Shown here one piece after another: positions 35,701-43,372 of a stretch of 45,451 nt of DNA; position 1 is the stretch's first letter, and each line of letters begins with the position of its first letter. The notes beneath the pieces were generated by a model that was given only the letters and a program-made list of their open reading frames with translations, was not told the origin of the DNA and did no database searches. The translations under genes and the position numbers were made by a program. Location of the stretch: the NCBI RefSeq assembly GCF_014648675.1, contig NZ_BMRO01000010.1, positions 84,097 through 129,547 on the forward strand. The letters are read 5' to 3'. The stretch comes from Actinomadura livida. Its GTDB lineage: Bacteria > Actinomycetota > Actinomycetes > Streptosporangiales > Streptosporangiaceae.

Positions 35701-36925
35701 GGACCGGTGGCTGCCCCGGTACGGCCCCGACGACGCAGAGGTCCTGGGCATCTCGCGGGTGCTGGTGAACGCCCTGCGCGGTCTCGGAGACAACCGGGCG
35801 GCGGCGGAGCTCAGCGAGGACAACCTGAACCGGACCCAACGGAAGTTCGGTGTCGACCACCCGGACACCATTTTCGCCGCCACCGGGTTCGGGGCCGACC
35901 TGCGCTTCCGCGGCGAGTTCCGCAGGGCCTACGAGATCGACCTCCGCGCCTGGCGGCGCATGCGCCAGCTGCTGGGCCCGGATGCTCCCGGAACACATCT
36001 CGCCGCGAGCAATCTCGCGCTCGACCTGCGCATCCTGGGGGAATTCCAGAAGGCGTACGAGATCGACCAGGAGGTCTGGAAGAGGGGAGCCGAGAGCGGC
36101 CAGACCTACCGGCTGCGCTTCCGTACGACCCACAACCTCGCGCGCGACCTGCACGCACTGGGTCGGTACGACCAGGCTTGCAAGAGGCAGGCCGAAAGCC
36201 TGGACACGCTGCGCCCGGTCCTCGGCGGCGGGCACGCGATGGTGCTGCAGGCGAGGATGAGCTACGCGGGAACGCTGCGGAAGCTCGGGCGGTACGAGGA
36301 GGCGCACCGTGTGGCCGCCGAGACGTTCGCCGCCTACGTCCGGCGATTCGGTGAGGAGCATCCGAACACGCTGGCGAGCAAGGTCTGCCTGGCCCTCACC
36401 GCCAGTGCGGCCGGACGGCCCCGGGAGGCATTGCCGCTCATCGATGAGGCGCTGGACTGCTATCGCCGCGTGATGGGAGAGGCCCACCCCTTCGTGCACG
36501 TCTGCGCCACCGACCGGGCGGTGATCCTGCGTCGTCTGGCGGAGGTCTACGCCGCGCAGGAAACCGACCAGATCGCGCTATCGAACCTCACCGCCGGCAT
36601 TCTGGGGCCGAATCACCACTATGCATTGTGCGCCTCTGTGGGGCTGGCCAACGACTACTACCTTCTCGGCGAGATGGAATCCGCGGTCCGGCTTCTCTCC
36701 GAAACGCTGCAGAAGATGATCGGTGCGCTGGGCGAACGGCATCCCTACTCGCTGGCCGTCAGGCACAACCTCGTGCGCGCCCGCGCCGCGATGGGCGGCG
36801 ATGAGCACGGCATCGAACCGATCCTGGTCCAGCTCGCACAGGCGCTGGGCCGGAGCCATCCGGAAGTCCTGGCCGCCGAACGCGGCGAGTTGCTCGAATG
36901 CGACATCGAGCCGACCGCTTTGTGA
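32753..36925 (+). CDS. vWA + NB-ARC + TPR fusion protein
   Basis: A 1390-aa multidomain protein. Residues about 150-330 form a vWA domain of the SAV_2336 N-terminal type; the metal site is degenerate (DVGPS at 165-169 instead of DxSxS, later VVSDCIGA). A helical segment follows to about 520 (YEFHDGVREILLQGLRR). Residues about 565-900 are NB-ARC: GGEGKS (K605), Walker B WLLIYDNA (D678), VTSRDRRW and GDLPLAVHQAA. From about 950 come TPR repeats (VDHPDTIFAATGFGADLR, LGPDAPGTHLAASNLALDLR). It ends CDIEPTAL like the FxsT-like protein at 23398. The fusion joins the vWA partner of MoxR to an FxsT-type switch in one chain. ATG 32753 overlaps the MoxR stop. Confidence 0.9.
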   Translation: MIGQLVEALRALDPQPTAGELADALWLADWLQKHEGPAHQAADGFGEPSAAGPPGSPAPPDPPPGAPAARDREPPPPRTVEAGLYLAGQNVPATAFPVRMPAVPAISRTLHLSRALRPLRATVPSLTREHLDEAATAQRIAETGVCEPVMVPAQERRYDLALIADVGPSMVVWRQTVEELRLLLQHLGAFRDVRTWYLDSGARRLSLRTGSAFGIGADRDPDELADPTHRRLILVVSDCIGAAWQDGRAAALLDRWGRAGTVAIAQPLPQRLWWRTAAAIEPVRFGASGPAVVNEQLTVTRTPPQLPDDRPLGIPIPVVELSERWLRSWAGMVARGGRDIMGAALFTGRPVMHPPPADTGDAAVSPEMRVKQFRASSSPTAFKLATYLAAAPLRLPVMRLVQRAMLPASTSADLAEVFLSGMLRMVGRPSDGGEEEIVYEFHDGVREILLQGLRRREVYQVLRAVWSVVRERIGSSMDFPALLAAVQRGEAQLPPDLPFAQVAAQALAGLGGPYREMAKRLTSENAPDTPSFGEAADARDAVSPPAAADGAAAADPVPLPRSGLPGRNPDFVGRDRLLAGVRDALRDGMAVLLPHSELATGGEGKSNLALEYAYRHADDYDLVWWIPAEQTTSSRAALALLARQLGMPMSDDIKTTVDGVLRALCADRPYVRWLLIYDNAQDPEQIFPLTPLGVDGVEPGLGPGRHVLVTSRDRRWERHASVVEIDVFERAESITLLRRLVPGLSEVEADMLSERVGDLPLAVHQAAAWQIVTGGTVEDYLRLFDQRLIEDAAGEPPGDDLPRPLAAGVRLNLDRLREENPVAGQLLELWAVFDPEPVSCRLLAAGRAAALPPGLKELLADETRLRDAMRDISRFSLAKFDEESGTLQVHRLVRAIIDDRLAEDVRRQASGYVHAILAAATPEEEPAVESTWERRSEITPHVVPSGVFEADDIGIRRVGIDQANFLYQSGEYEGSRRLAEIALDRWLPRYGPDDAEVLGISRVLVNALRGLGDNRAAAELSEDNLNRTQRKFGVDHPDTIFAATGFGADLRFRGEFRRAYEIDLRAWRRMRQLLGPDAPGTHLAASNLALDLRILGEFQKAYEIDQEVWKRGAESGQTYRLRFRTTHNLARDLHALGRYDQACKRQAESLDTLRPVLGGGHAMVLQARMSYAGTLRKLGRYEEAHRVAAETFAAYVRRFGEEHPNTLASKVCLALTASAAGRPREALPLIDEALDCYRRVMGEAHPFVHVCATDRAVILRRLAEVYAAQETDQIALSNLTAGILGPNHHYALCASVGLANDYYLLGEMESAVRLLSETLQKMIGALGERHPYSLAVRHNLVRARAAMGGDEHGIEPILVQLAQALGRSHPEVLAAERGELLECDIEPTAL

Positions 36926-36955
36926 ACCCCGGGGGTGCCCGGCGGTCAGGCGAGG

Positions 36956-38176
36956 TCAGCGGATTCGTGCGGGCCGGGCGAGAGCGAGATCGCGCTGGAC
37001 GGTCCGGCCGATGTGGCCGATCAGCTTCATCAGGTCCGGGCAGTACACCGAGGGATTGAGGTAGCCGTGGCCTTCCCGGTAGCGATGCGCGTACGCGCCG
37101 CCGCCGCAGATGTCGCGCACCGCGCACATCCCGCACGCGGATGACAGCGCCGCGGGGCCGATCTGCCGCGCGACCACGCCGGGGTGCCACATGGCGTCGT
37201 CGAAACGGTGGTCGAAGACGGTGAGGCCGGTCTCGGGCGCACCGGGGTAGGCGATCTTCAGCGTGTCGACCTGCTGCAGCGTCCCATCGGTGTCGATCAC
37301 GAGCATCGCCACCGGGGACAGCCCGATGTTCTCGCTCTGGCTCTGCCCGCCGAGCAGGAGGTTGATGATCTCCTCGAACAGCCGGACACCGGTCTCCCTG
37401 CGTGGCGCGTGGTACCAGCGGTCGAACACCGCGATGAGCCACTCGGCATAGGGCGTGCCGCCGCCCTCGGTGGGCCGGCGGGGCGGCGGGACCGTCCAGG
37501 TGCCGTGCGGAAGCAGGAAGTCGACTCGCGGCGGCCCGGTCTCCAGGAGGGCCTCGTACGTCCGGATCGGATCGTTGTCGAGGTCCACCGCGCAGAGCAG
37601 TCCCCGGTAGAGCCTGCGGTGCGAGGCCACGAGCCGGGTCAGCCCCCGCATGACCTCGGCGTGGCTTCCGCGCCCGTTGGCGCGGACCCGGTGCCGGTCG
37701 TGGGCGGCGCGGTCGCCGTCGAGGCTGACCGATACGCCCACGTCGTGCTCGTCCAGCATCGCCAGCATGTCGTCCGTCAGGAGCACGCCGTTCGTCTGGA
37801 GGCACGCCTCAACGCCGCAGGAGGGCGGCATGGCCGCGCGGAACCGCGCGACCGCGCCCGCGAGGGCGGCCTTCCCCGCCAGCAGCGGCTCACCCCCGTG
37901 CAGGACGACCGTCACCTTGTCGAGTTCGTGGTCGCGGGCGTGCTCGGCCAGCCGGGCGGCCGTGGCGGCGACGACCTCGGGCGGCATCGCGGTGGGCCGT
38001 GCCCGCCACGTTTGGTCCGCGCCCTCGAAGACGTAGCAGTAGTCGCAGGCCAGATTGCAGCGGCCATGGATCTTGAGCACGACTTCCGAGAAGGGCACGG
38101 GCCGCCATCCGCCGGCCAGCAGCGCGGGAATGTCGAGACCGTGGGACGGCCATTCGCCGGAATCGGCCACAGGCAT
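36956..38176 (-). CDS. FxsB-type radical SAM/SPASM peptide maturase (B)
   Basis: A 406-aa paralogue of the maturase at 22151. The cluster motif is CX3CX2C at C40/C44/C47 (RCNLACDYCYVF); GGEPLLAG and CLQTNGVLL follow. SPASM-type cysteines are in CGMCAVRDICGGG and VYCPDL. ATG at 38176 overlaps the stop of the precursor-like gene (TGATG), so the two are translationally coupled and the small peptide is the obvious substrate. A TTG one codon earlier is less likely. Convergent with the vWA fusion gene (30 bp between stops), which supports one functional locus. Confidence 0.93.
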   Translation of the reverse strand: MPVADSGEWPSHGLDIPALLAGGWRPVPFSEVVLKIHGRCNLACDYCYVFEGADQTWRARPTAMPPEVVAATAARLAEHARDHELDKVTVVLHGGEPLLAGKAALAGAVARFRAAMPPSCGVEACLQTNGVLLTDDMLAMLDEHDVGVSVSLDGDRAAHDRHRVRANGRGSHAEVMRGLTRLVASHRRLYRGLLCAVDLDNDPIRTYEALLETGPPRVDFLLPHGTWTVPPPRRPTEGGGTPYAEWLIAVFDRWYHAPRRETGVRLFEEIINLLLGGQSQSENIGLSPVAMLVIDTDGTLQQVDTLKIAYPGAPETGLTVFDHRFDDAMWHPGVVARQIGPAALSSACGMCAVRDICGGGAYAHRYREGHGYLNPSVYCPDLMKLIGHIGRTVQRDLALARPARIR

Positions 38177-38391
38177 CAAATGCGGGTGGAGGGTGGAATC
38201 AGGTTGTTGTCGAAGGCCGCTCGGACGGGCCGCGGGTCGCGGAGTTCGGCGCTCGCGCGCCGGAGGGCGGCACTCAGCACCGATCCCTCGGGCGGTTCCG
38301 CCGCGTCCAGTTCACGGAGGGTGGGAGGGGTCCAGGTGAAGGACACCGCGTGCTCGCTGGACTCCGATGTGCTGCCATGAGTAACCGGCAC
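38176..38391 (-). CDS. FxsA-like precursor peptide with a Phe-Asp-Asn core
   Basis: A 71-aa peptide, start GTG 38391 with GGGGGAG six bases upstream. The leader part (TLRELDAAEPPEGSVLSAAL then RRASAELRD) resembles FxsA-type precursors. The C-terminus reads AAFDNNLIPPSTRI: Phe60-Asp61-Asn62. Classical FxsA ends in FxSxx; here the aromatic motif is FDN and nine residues follow it. FDN fits the aromatic-x-x pattern of cyclophane-forming enzymes, where the ring is linked to the Asn beta-carbon (known for related precursors). The stop overlaps the maturase start. Product fate (signal, toxin or bacteriocin-like) is unknown. Confidence 0.8.
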   Translation of the reverse strand: MPVTHGSTSESSEHAVSFTWTPPTLRELDAAEPPEGSVLSAALRRASAELRDPRPVRAAFDNNLIPPSTRI

Positions 38392-38694
38392 GGCCGACTC
38401 CCCCTCTTGTCCCGCTTTCGGAAAAGGTGTCGGGTTTCCTCTGTGGGCTCAGGGGCACCAGCCTAACCGCGACGTAACGAATCTTAGAGGCTGACACCCG
38501 TATACGTGGTGATCTCGGTGGGTGAGCCACGACAATTTTCGTGGTGCCCGTCCCCGGTGGCGCTTTGGTGGGGCCAAGCCCTGGTTCTTCAGCGGGAGCG
38601 GTCGGCGCCGACCGTGGCGGGTGACGCAGTTCTGTTGCGTGGGGCGGCGGATGCTTGGAGAGTGGGGTTGGCGGAGAGCGTCGGTGAGGTGCCC
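38392..38694. other. Divergent promoter region, precursor/cyclase
   Basis: 303 bp between the divergent precursor gene and cyclase gene. Holds an inverted repeat at 38527-38544 and a GTATACGT stretch near 38500 that may be a -10 element. The open frame to 38506 is not thought to be translated. Confidence 0.45.
38527..38544. promoter_or_regulatory. Inverted repeat CCACGA-N6-TCGTGG
   Basis: Perfect 6-bp arms around an AT-rich CAATTT spacer in the divergent region; operator candidate for co-control of peptide and cyclase. Confidence 0.45.
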
Positions 38695-39696
38695 GTGACG
38701 GAGACCGTGCGGCCGGCTTCGGGGCGGTGGCGGCCGAGGGGGATGTGTTCCTTCCTCGTGTGCGACATCGCCGGGTTCAGCGATGCCTCCCGTGCCGACC
38801 CGGTGCGGGTGCGGGTGCGCAAGGCGATGTACGACGGGCTTGAGCGCAGCCTCGCCAGCACGGGACTGCGGCCGGACGACTGGTATGACGAGGACCGCGG
38901 CGACGGGGTGATGGTCGTCCTTCCGCCGCACGTCGGCATGGAGTCGCTGCTGACGGCGGTGGTCGACCGGCTCCGCGCGGAGGTGCGGCACCACAACGAG
39001 GCGGCGAGCGACGCGGCGCGGATGCGGCTGCGGGTGGCCTTCAACGTCGGGGAGGCCGAGTGGGACGGGCGCGGCATCGTCGGGACGGCGTTGACGCACG
39101 CGTTCCGGCTGCTGGACGCGGCGCCGCTGAAGGAGGCGGTCGCCCGGGCCGAGACGGCGATCGCGGTGATCGTCTCCAAGCGGGTGTACGACGACGTGGT
39201 GTCGCACGGCCGGGGGCTCGTGGACCCGGGTGACTACCACCGGGTCGAGGTCCAGGTGAAGGAGACCTCCGACCAGGCATGGATCATGGTGCCCGGCGGG
39301 CGTCTCGACCGGCCGGCTTCGGCCCCGGTCCCGGCGGTGCCGGAGGAGGCGGGTGCGGCGCGCGTGCCCGGCGCGGTGCCGCGGATGGCGGCGGACGTCC
39401 CCGTGGTGCAGCTGTTCCGCGTGGTGGACGACCTGCTCGACATCCCCCGGCTCCGCGTCGAACGCGGCCGGGACCAGCTCGTCGGCGCGCTGCCCAAGGA
39501 GATCGCCGGGGCCGCCGCGCGGTCGGCGGAGGCGCGGGCCGATCTGTTCGCCATCGTGCAGACGTGCCTGGACTACCCGGGCGGCCTCCAGCAGTTCCTG
39601 CAGGCCGTCCGGGGGTTCGTGGGGGAGTCGATGGCGGTGCGGCGGCTGGAGCAGACCATCGCCCAGTTGCTCCTCGGGGACGACGGGTGGGCCTGA
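38695..39696 (+). CDS. Class III nucleotidyl cyclase-like protein with C-terminal EAD-like domain
   Basis: A 333-aa protein. Residues 18-200 are a class III cyclase domain: metal-binding Asp24 (CDIAGFSD) and Asp70 (RGDGVMVV), with FNVGEAEWDGRGIVG following. The usual catalytic Asn in VNxAAR is Thr134 (ALTHAFR; Arg138 kept), so activity or product may differ from ordinary cAMP cyclases. After a Pro/Ala linker, residues about 236-330 form a helical domain (FAIVQTCLDYPGG, SMAVRRLEQTIAQLLL) homologous to the first 97 residues of VMAP at 30230. GTG 38695 is chosen: GTGAGG lies five bases upstream. Likely an effector recruited by VMAP (inference). Its stop abuts the convergent gene. Confidence 0.82.
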   Translation: MTETVRPASGRWRPRGMCSFLVCDIAGFSDASRADPVRVRVRKAMYDGLERSLASTGLRPDDWYDEDRGDGVMVVLPPHVGMESLLTAVVDRLRAEVRHHNEAASDAARMRLRVAFNVGEAEWDGRGIVGTALTHAFRLLDAAPLKEAVARAETAIAVIVSKRVYDDVVSHGRGLVDPGDYHRVEVQVKETSDQAWIMVPGGRLDRPASAPVPAVPEEAGAARVPGAVPRMAADVPVVQLFRVVDDLLDIPRLRVERGRDQLVGALPKEIAGAAARSAEARADLFAIVQTCLDYPGGLQQFLQAVRGFVGESMAVRRLEQTIAQLLLGDDGWA

Positions 39697-40134
39697 TCAG
39701 GGCTTGGTGATCGTCGCCATGGCGCGGTCGGGCTCCCAGTGGGCGCGCAGCGACGTGATCAGCCCGGCCTCGTCGACCGTGTAGATGAGGACGCAGTCGA
39801 TGGTCATCGTGGAGCCGTCGGCCATGGTGGTGGTGATGGTCGCGACGTTGGCGCAGCAGCCGCCGTTGGCGAAGGAGTCGGCGATGGTGAACCGGAAGCC
39901 GGCGATGGTGGAGACGAAGGTGTCCCAGAATGCGCCGATGGCGTCGTGCCCCCGGTGCCCGTTGCCGGACGGGTCGAGGAAGGACGGGCCGACGGGGTCC
40001 TCGACGAGGGCGTCCGGGGCGAACAGCCGCAGCCATTCGTCCTTGCGGCCGCCGATCACGGCCGTCATGGAGGCGCGGGCGGCCCGGCGGGCCGGGTGGT
40101 CGGCGTCCGGTGCGTCCCAGATGATGGCGTCCAT
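39697..40134 (-). CDS. NTF2-like (SnoaL-type) protein
   Basis: A 145-aa single-domain alpha+beta protein from ATG 40134. The layout (RLFAPDALVEDPVGPS, GHDAIGAFWDTFV, ADGSTMTIDCVLIYTVDEAGLI) is that of the SnoaL/NTF2-like family, small cone-shaped proteins that bind or convert hydrophobic ligands. No certain catalytic residue. The F420-type oxidoreductase gene lies 25 bp upstream on the same strand, so the two probably form an operon; together they suggest lipid or steroid-like metabolism, unproven. Confidence 0.85.
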   Translation of the reverse strand: MDAIIWDAPDADHPARRAARASMTAVIGGRKDEWLRLFAPDALVEDPVGPSFLDPSGNGHRGHDAIGAFWDTFVSTIAGFRFTIADSFANGGCCANVATITTTMADGSTMTIDCVLIYTVDEAGLITSLRAHWEPDRAMATITKP

Positions 40135-40159
40135 GGCTCGGACTGTAACGCGTTCTCGT

Positions 40160-41026
40160 TCAGCGGTCGACCTTGGCGATGACCGTTTCGGCGAAGCGTT
40201 CGAGGTGCTCGATCTTCTTGGCCAGCGGCTCGGTGTCGGGGCCCTTGACGTACGGCATCCGGAATCCGACGATCACGTCGGTGACGCCCTTGTCCTCCAG
40301 CCGCCTGACCCCGTCGGGCGTGTAGGCGTCGAGCGAGATCACGTGGACCTCGAAGGGGTCGCCCGCCTTGCCCTCGGCCTCGCGGATGCGGTTCAGCCTG
40401 GCCAGGATGTCGTCCAGGTCGTCCCCGCCGGCGTGCATCCACCCGTCGCCGCGGACCACGGCGCGGCGAAGCGCCGCGTCGCTGTGCCCCCCGACCAGGA
40501 TCGGGAACGGCTCCGCCGGCGTGATCTTGATCGCGGGGATGTCGTAGAACTCGCCGTGGAACTCGAAGAACCCGCCCCGGCTGAGGCCCCGCACGACGTC
40601 GATGGCCTCGTCCATCCGCTTGCCGCGCCGCTCCCAGGGGACGCCCATGACCTCGAAGTCCTCGGGCCACGGGCTGACGCCCACGCCGAGCCCGAGCCGC
40701 CCGCCGGTCAGGCACGCGACCGACGTCGCCTGCTTGGCCACCAGCACGGGCGGGCGAACCGGCAGCTTGAGCACGAACGGGGTGAACCGGATCGTGCTCG
40801 TCACCGCGCCCATGGCCGCGATCAGCGTGAACGTCTCGATGAACGACTTGTCCTCGAGGAACTCGCGGCTGCCGTCCTCGGTGTAGGGGTACACCGAGTC
40901 GGACTCCTCCGGATACGCGAGCGAGTCGGCCACCGCCATGCTCGTGTACCCCGCCGCCTCAGCGGCCTTGGCCAGGGGCAGGTAATAGGACGGGTCGGTC
41001 ATCGCCTCGGCGTAGGTGAACCGCAT
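40160..41026 (-). CDS. Luciferase-like, probably F420-dependent oxidoreductase
   Basis: A 288-aa TIM-barrel protein of the LLM class. Seen: EAAGYTSMAVADSL near the N-terminus, the conserved TGGRLGLGVGVSPWPEDFEVMGV, and PFPILVGGHSDAALRRA. In actinobacteria this subgroup mostly uses F420; an FMN-dependent member cannot be excluded. ATG 41026. First gene of a likely two-gene unit with the NTF2-like protein. Substrate unknown. Confidence 0.9.
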   Translation of the reverse strand: MRFTYAEAMTDPSYYLPLAKAAEAAGYTSMAVADSLAYPEESDSVYPYTEDGSREFLEDKSFIETFTLIAAMGAVTSTIRFTPFVLKLPVRPPVLVAKQATSVACLTGGRLGLGVGVSPWPEDFEVMGVPWERRGKRMDEAIDVVRGLSRGGFFEFHGEFYDIPAIKITPAEPFPILVGGHSDAALRRAVVRGDGWMHAGGDDLDDILARLNRIREAEGKAGDPFEVHVISLDAYTPDGVRRLEDKGVTDVIVGFRMPYVKGPDTEPLAKKIEHLERFAETVIAKVDR

Positions 41027-41144
41027 CCCCGAATACTAGAACCTGTTCCACTTTCCCGCCACACCCTCGCTCCCGCCAGGGCGGGCACTGGTGGTTTTGG
41101 GAGTTGCGGGTGGGGTTGGGGTGGGGCCTATAGGGTTTGGCGGC

Positions 41145-42002
41145 GTGAGTGGAGCGTATGGGGCGCCGGGGCCGCTGCCGGAGGTCGGTGCGGAGAGGTC
41201 CGGGGTCAAGGACCTGTTCGGCGGTATCGGGTATCTGCTGCGCGGGCTCGGGTGGGTGGCGCGGCGTCCGGCGCAGTGGGTGTTCGGGCTGATCCCCGCG
41301 CTGATCGTGCTGGCCGTGTACGGCGCGGCGCTGGTCTTCCTGGCGTTCCAGGTCGACGGGCTGGCCGGGTGGGTGACCGGGTTCGCGGACGGCTGGTCGG
41401 ACGCGGCGCGGACGTCGGCTCGGGTGGTCGCCGGGATCGCGATCTTCGGGTCGGCGCTGTTCGTCGCGCTGATCACGTTCACCGCGGTGACGCTGCTCGT
41501 CGGGGACCCGTTCTACGAGGCGATCGCGGTGCGGGTCGAGGAGTCGCAGGGCGGTGCGCCGCCGGACCCCGGGGTGCCGCTGATGGTCTCGATCGGGCGG
41601 GCGGTCAAGGACACGCTCATCCTCGGGGCCGTCGCGCTCGGGTTCGCCGTGGTGTTCTTCGCGTGCGGGTTCCTGCCCGTGATCGGGCAGACGGTCGTGC
41701 CCGTGGTCGCGGGGCTGGTGTCGGGGTACTTCCTGGCGGGCGAACTGTCGTCGGTGGCGCTGGAGCGGCGCGGAATCCTGCGCAAGGAGCGGTTCGTGCG
41801 GATGAGGGCGAACCGTGCGCTGGTGGTCGGGTTCGGTGCCGCGACCGTTGTGGTGTTTCTCATTCCGCTGGGCGCGGTGCTCGCGATGCCGGGTGCGGTG
41901 GCGGGTGCCACGCTGATGGTCAGGGAGCGGTTGGCGGGCGGCCCGGAGGGCGAAGAGAGGCTGGTCACACCGGGTGACGGCGGACCTGCTGCGTATCACT
42001 GA
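41145..42002 (+). CDS. EI24/CysZ-like membrane protein
   Basis: A 285-aa integral membrane protein of the EI24 family (CysZ relatives, which include sulfate permeases). The N-terminus GIGYLLRGLGWVARRPAQWVFGLIPAL is characteristic; there are about five to six hydrophobic segments and the conserved LLVGDPFYEAIA after the second. GTG 41145 is chosen. TAGGGT at 41131-41136 lies eight bases upstream, so the transcript could be leaderless; there is no Shine-Dalgarno. The transported substrate is not known. Confidence 0.85.
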   Translation: MSGAYGAPGPLPEVGAERSGVKDLFGGIGYLLRGLGWVARRPAQWVFGLIPALIVLAVYGAALVFLAFQVDGLAGWVTGFADGWSDAARTSARVVAGIAIFGSALFVALITFTAVTLLVGDPFYEAIAVRVEESQGGAPPDPGVPLMVSIGRAVKDTLILGAVALGFAVVFFACGFLPVIGQTVVPVVAGLVSGYFLAGELSSVALERRGILRKERFVRMRANRALVVGFGAATVVVFLIPLGAVLAMPGAVAGATLMVRERLAGGPEGEERLVTPGDGGPAAYH

Positions 42003-42101
42003 GGCGATAGGAAGATGTGTCCAGAGCGTGATTACAGGTCGGGATTCAAGCGCTGATCTTCGCGTAACGTGTGCCGCATGTCCGATCAGGGGGAGCGCGG
42101 C

Positions 42102-43319
42102 GTGCGCTGGACCGATATGAGCGAGAGCGAGCCGCGGGACGAATCCCGCGAGGACCCGCAGGCCGGCGACGACACCGGCCCGCAGGCGGCCTTCCCCGAG
42201 CCCAAGGTGCCCGGCGGGTTCATGCCGGCGTCCGAGCCCGCAGCCGGTTCCGGTGAGGGCGGGCGGTCGCACGACGTCTGGGGCAAGATCGAGGAGCCGG
42301 ACCGGTCGTCCGGTGAGCCGGAGGCCGAGGACGTCCGGGTGGCGCCCGCGCCGGAGGCCGAGTCGCCGCAGTGGGAGGGCGACCTGTTCGACGAGGGCGC
42401 CGACGACGAGCGGGGCGACGAGCGGTACGCCCCCGCGGTCCCCACCGGGGCCGGCCAGCCCGCCAAGCCGGGCAAGCCGAGCAGCGGCAACTGGCAGATG
42501 CCGGAGTGGATGGCGGACGAGGCGTCCGCCGACGCCAAGCTCGGCGGCTCGCCCCGTCCGCCGCGCGACGTCCTGGACGGTGGCGGCGGCCGCTCCCGGC
42601 TGGTGCTGTTCGGCGGGATCGGGCTGCTGGTCATCGCGCTCGTCGCGGCCGGGGCCGTGTACTTCCTGAAGGGCGGCGGCGACGAGCCGGCGGACTCGGG
42701 CGGTAACGCGGGCCGGACGGCGGAGCAGTCCGAGGCGCCGCAGGCGGAGCTGCCGCCCGACAAGCGGCTCGCGGCGTTCAGCGGCCGGCCGAGCCGGGTG
42801 AGCGGGCAGGTCGCCGACGCCCATTCGGGGTTGTCGTACCCGCGGATGGCCGCCCCGTGGAAGGTGCCCACCAAGCAGAACGGGCTGGGCACGGCCGGCT
42901 GGTCCGGGCAGCAGGTCCTGGTGACGGAGAACCGGGGCGGGCAGCTCTGGTACGGCCAGCTGCTCACCGGCACGCTGCACCCGAGCATGGCGGCCGCCTA
43001 CCAGGGGCCGGAGAGCGTGAAGAACGCCACCGCGGTGGTCGCGCAGGGGTACGAGGCGCAGTACTACGCGTTCCCGCACGAGACGAAGCCGCTGGCGTCG
43101 CAGGCCCTGAACGTGGGCGGGCGGCAGGGCTGGCTGATCGCCTCCTACCTGACCTACCAGCGCGAGGGGGTGCGGGCGACCGGTGAGGTCGTCGCCACCG
43201 CCGTGATCGACACCGGCCGCAAGACGCCCGCCGTGGTGTTCGCGTCGGTGCCGAACACGCACAAGCAGATGTGGCCGGACGTCAACACGTTCTTCACCCG
43301 CCTGAAGCTCGCGCCCTGA
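42102..43319 (+). CDS. Single-pass membrane protein, unknown function
   Basis: A 405-aa protein. The first 160 residues are acidic, Pro/Glu/Asp-rich and probably disordered in the cytoplasm. One membrane helix follows (about 166-189, LVLFGGIGLLVIALVAAGAVYFL minus its ends), then an extracellular domain of about 210 residues (MAAPWKVPTK, NTHKQMWPDVNTFF). GTG 42102 is chosen because GGGGGAG lies six bases upstream; ATG 42117 is the next option. Such layout is common among actinobacterial wall-associated proteins; no family is recognised. Confidence 0.8.
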   Translation: MRWTDMSESEPRDESREDPQAGDDTGPQAAFPEPKVPGGFMPASEPAAGSGEGGRSHDVWGKIEEPDRSSGEPEAEDVRVAPAPEAESPQWEGDLFDEGADDERGDERYAPAVPTGAGQPAKPGKPSSGNWQMPEWMADEASADAKLGGSPRPPRDVLDGGGGRSRLVLFGGIGLLVIALVAAGAVYFLKGGGDEPADSGGNAGRTAEQSEAPQAELPPDKRLAAFSGRPSRVSGQVADAHSGLSYPRMAAPWKVPTKQNGLGTAGWSGQQVLVTENRGGQLWYGQLLTGTLHPSMAAAYQGPESVKNATAVVAQGYEAQYYAFPHETKPLASQALNVGGRQGWLIASYLTYQREGVRATGEVVATAVIDTGRKTPAVVFASVPNTHKQMWPDVNTFFTRLKLAP

Positions 43320-43372
43320 CAAACCGAATGCCGTTCTAATAGGCTGTGCCCACTTCTAGGAGAGGTGGGACC

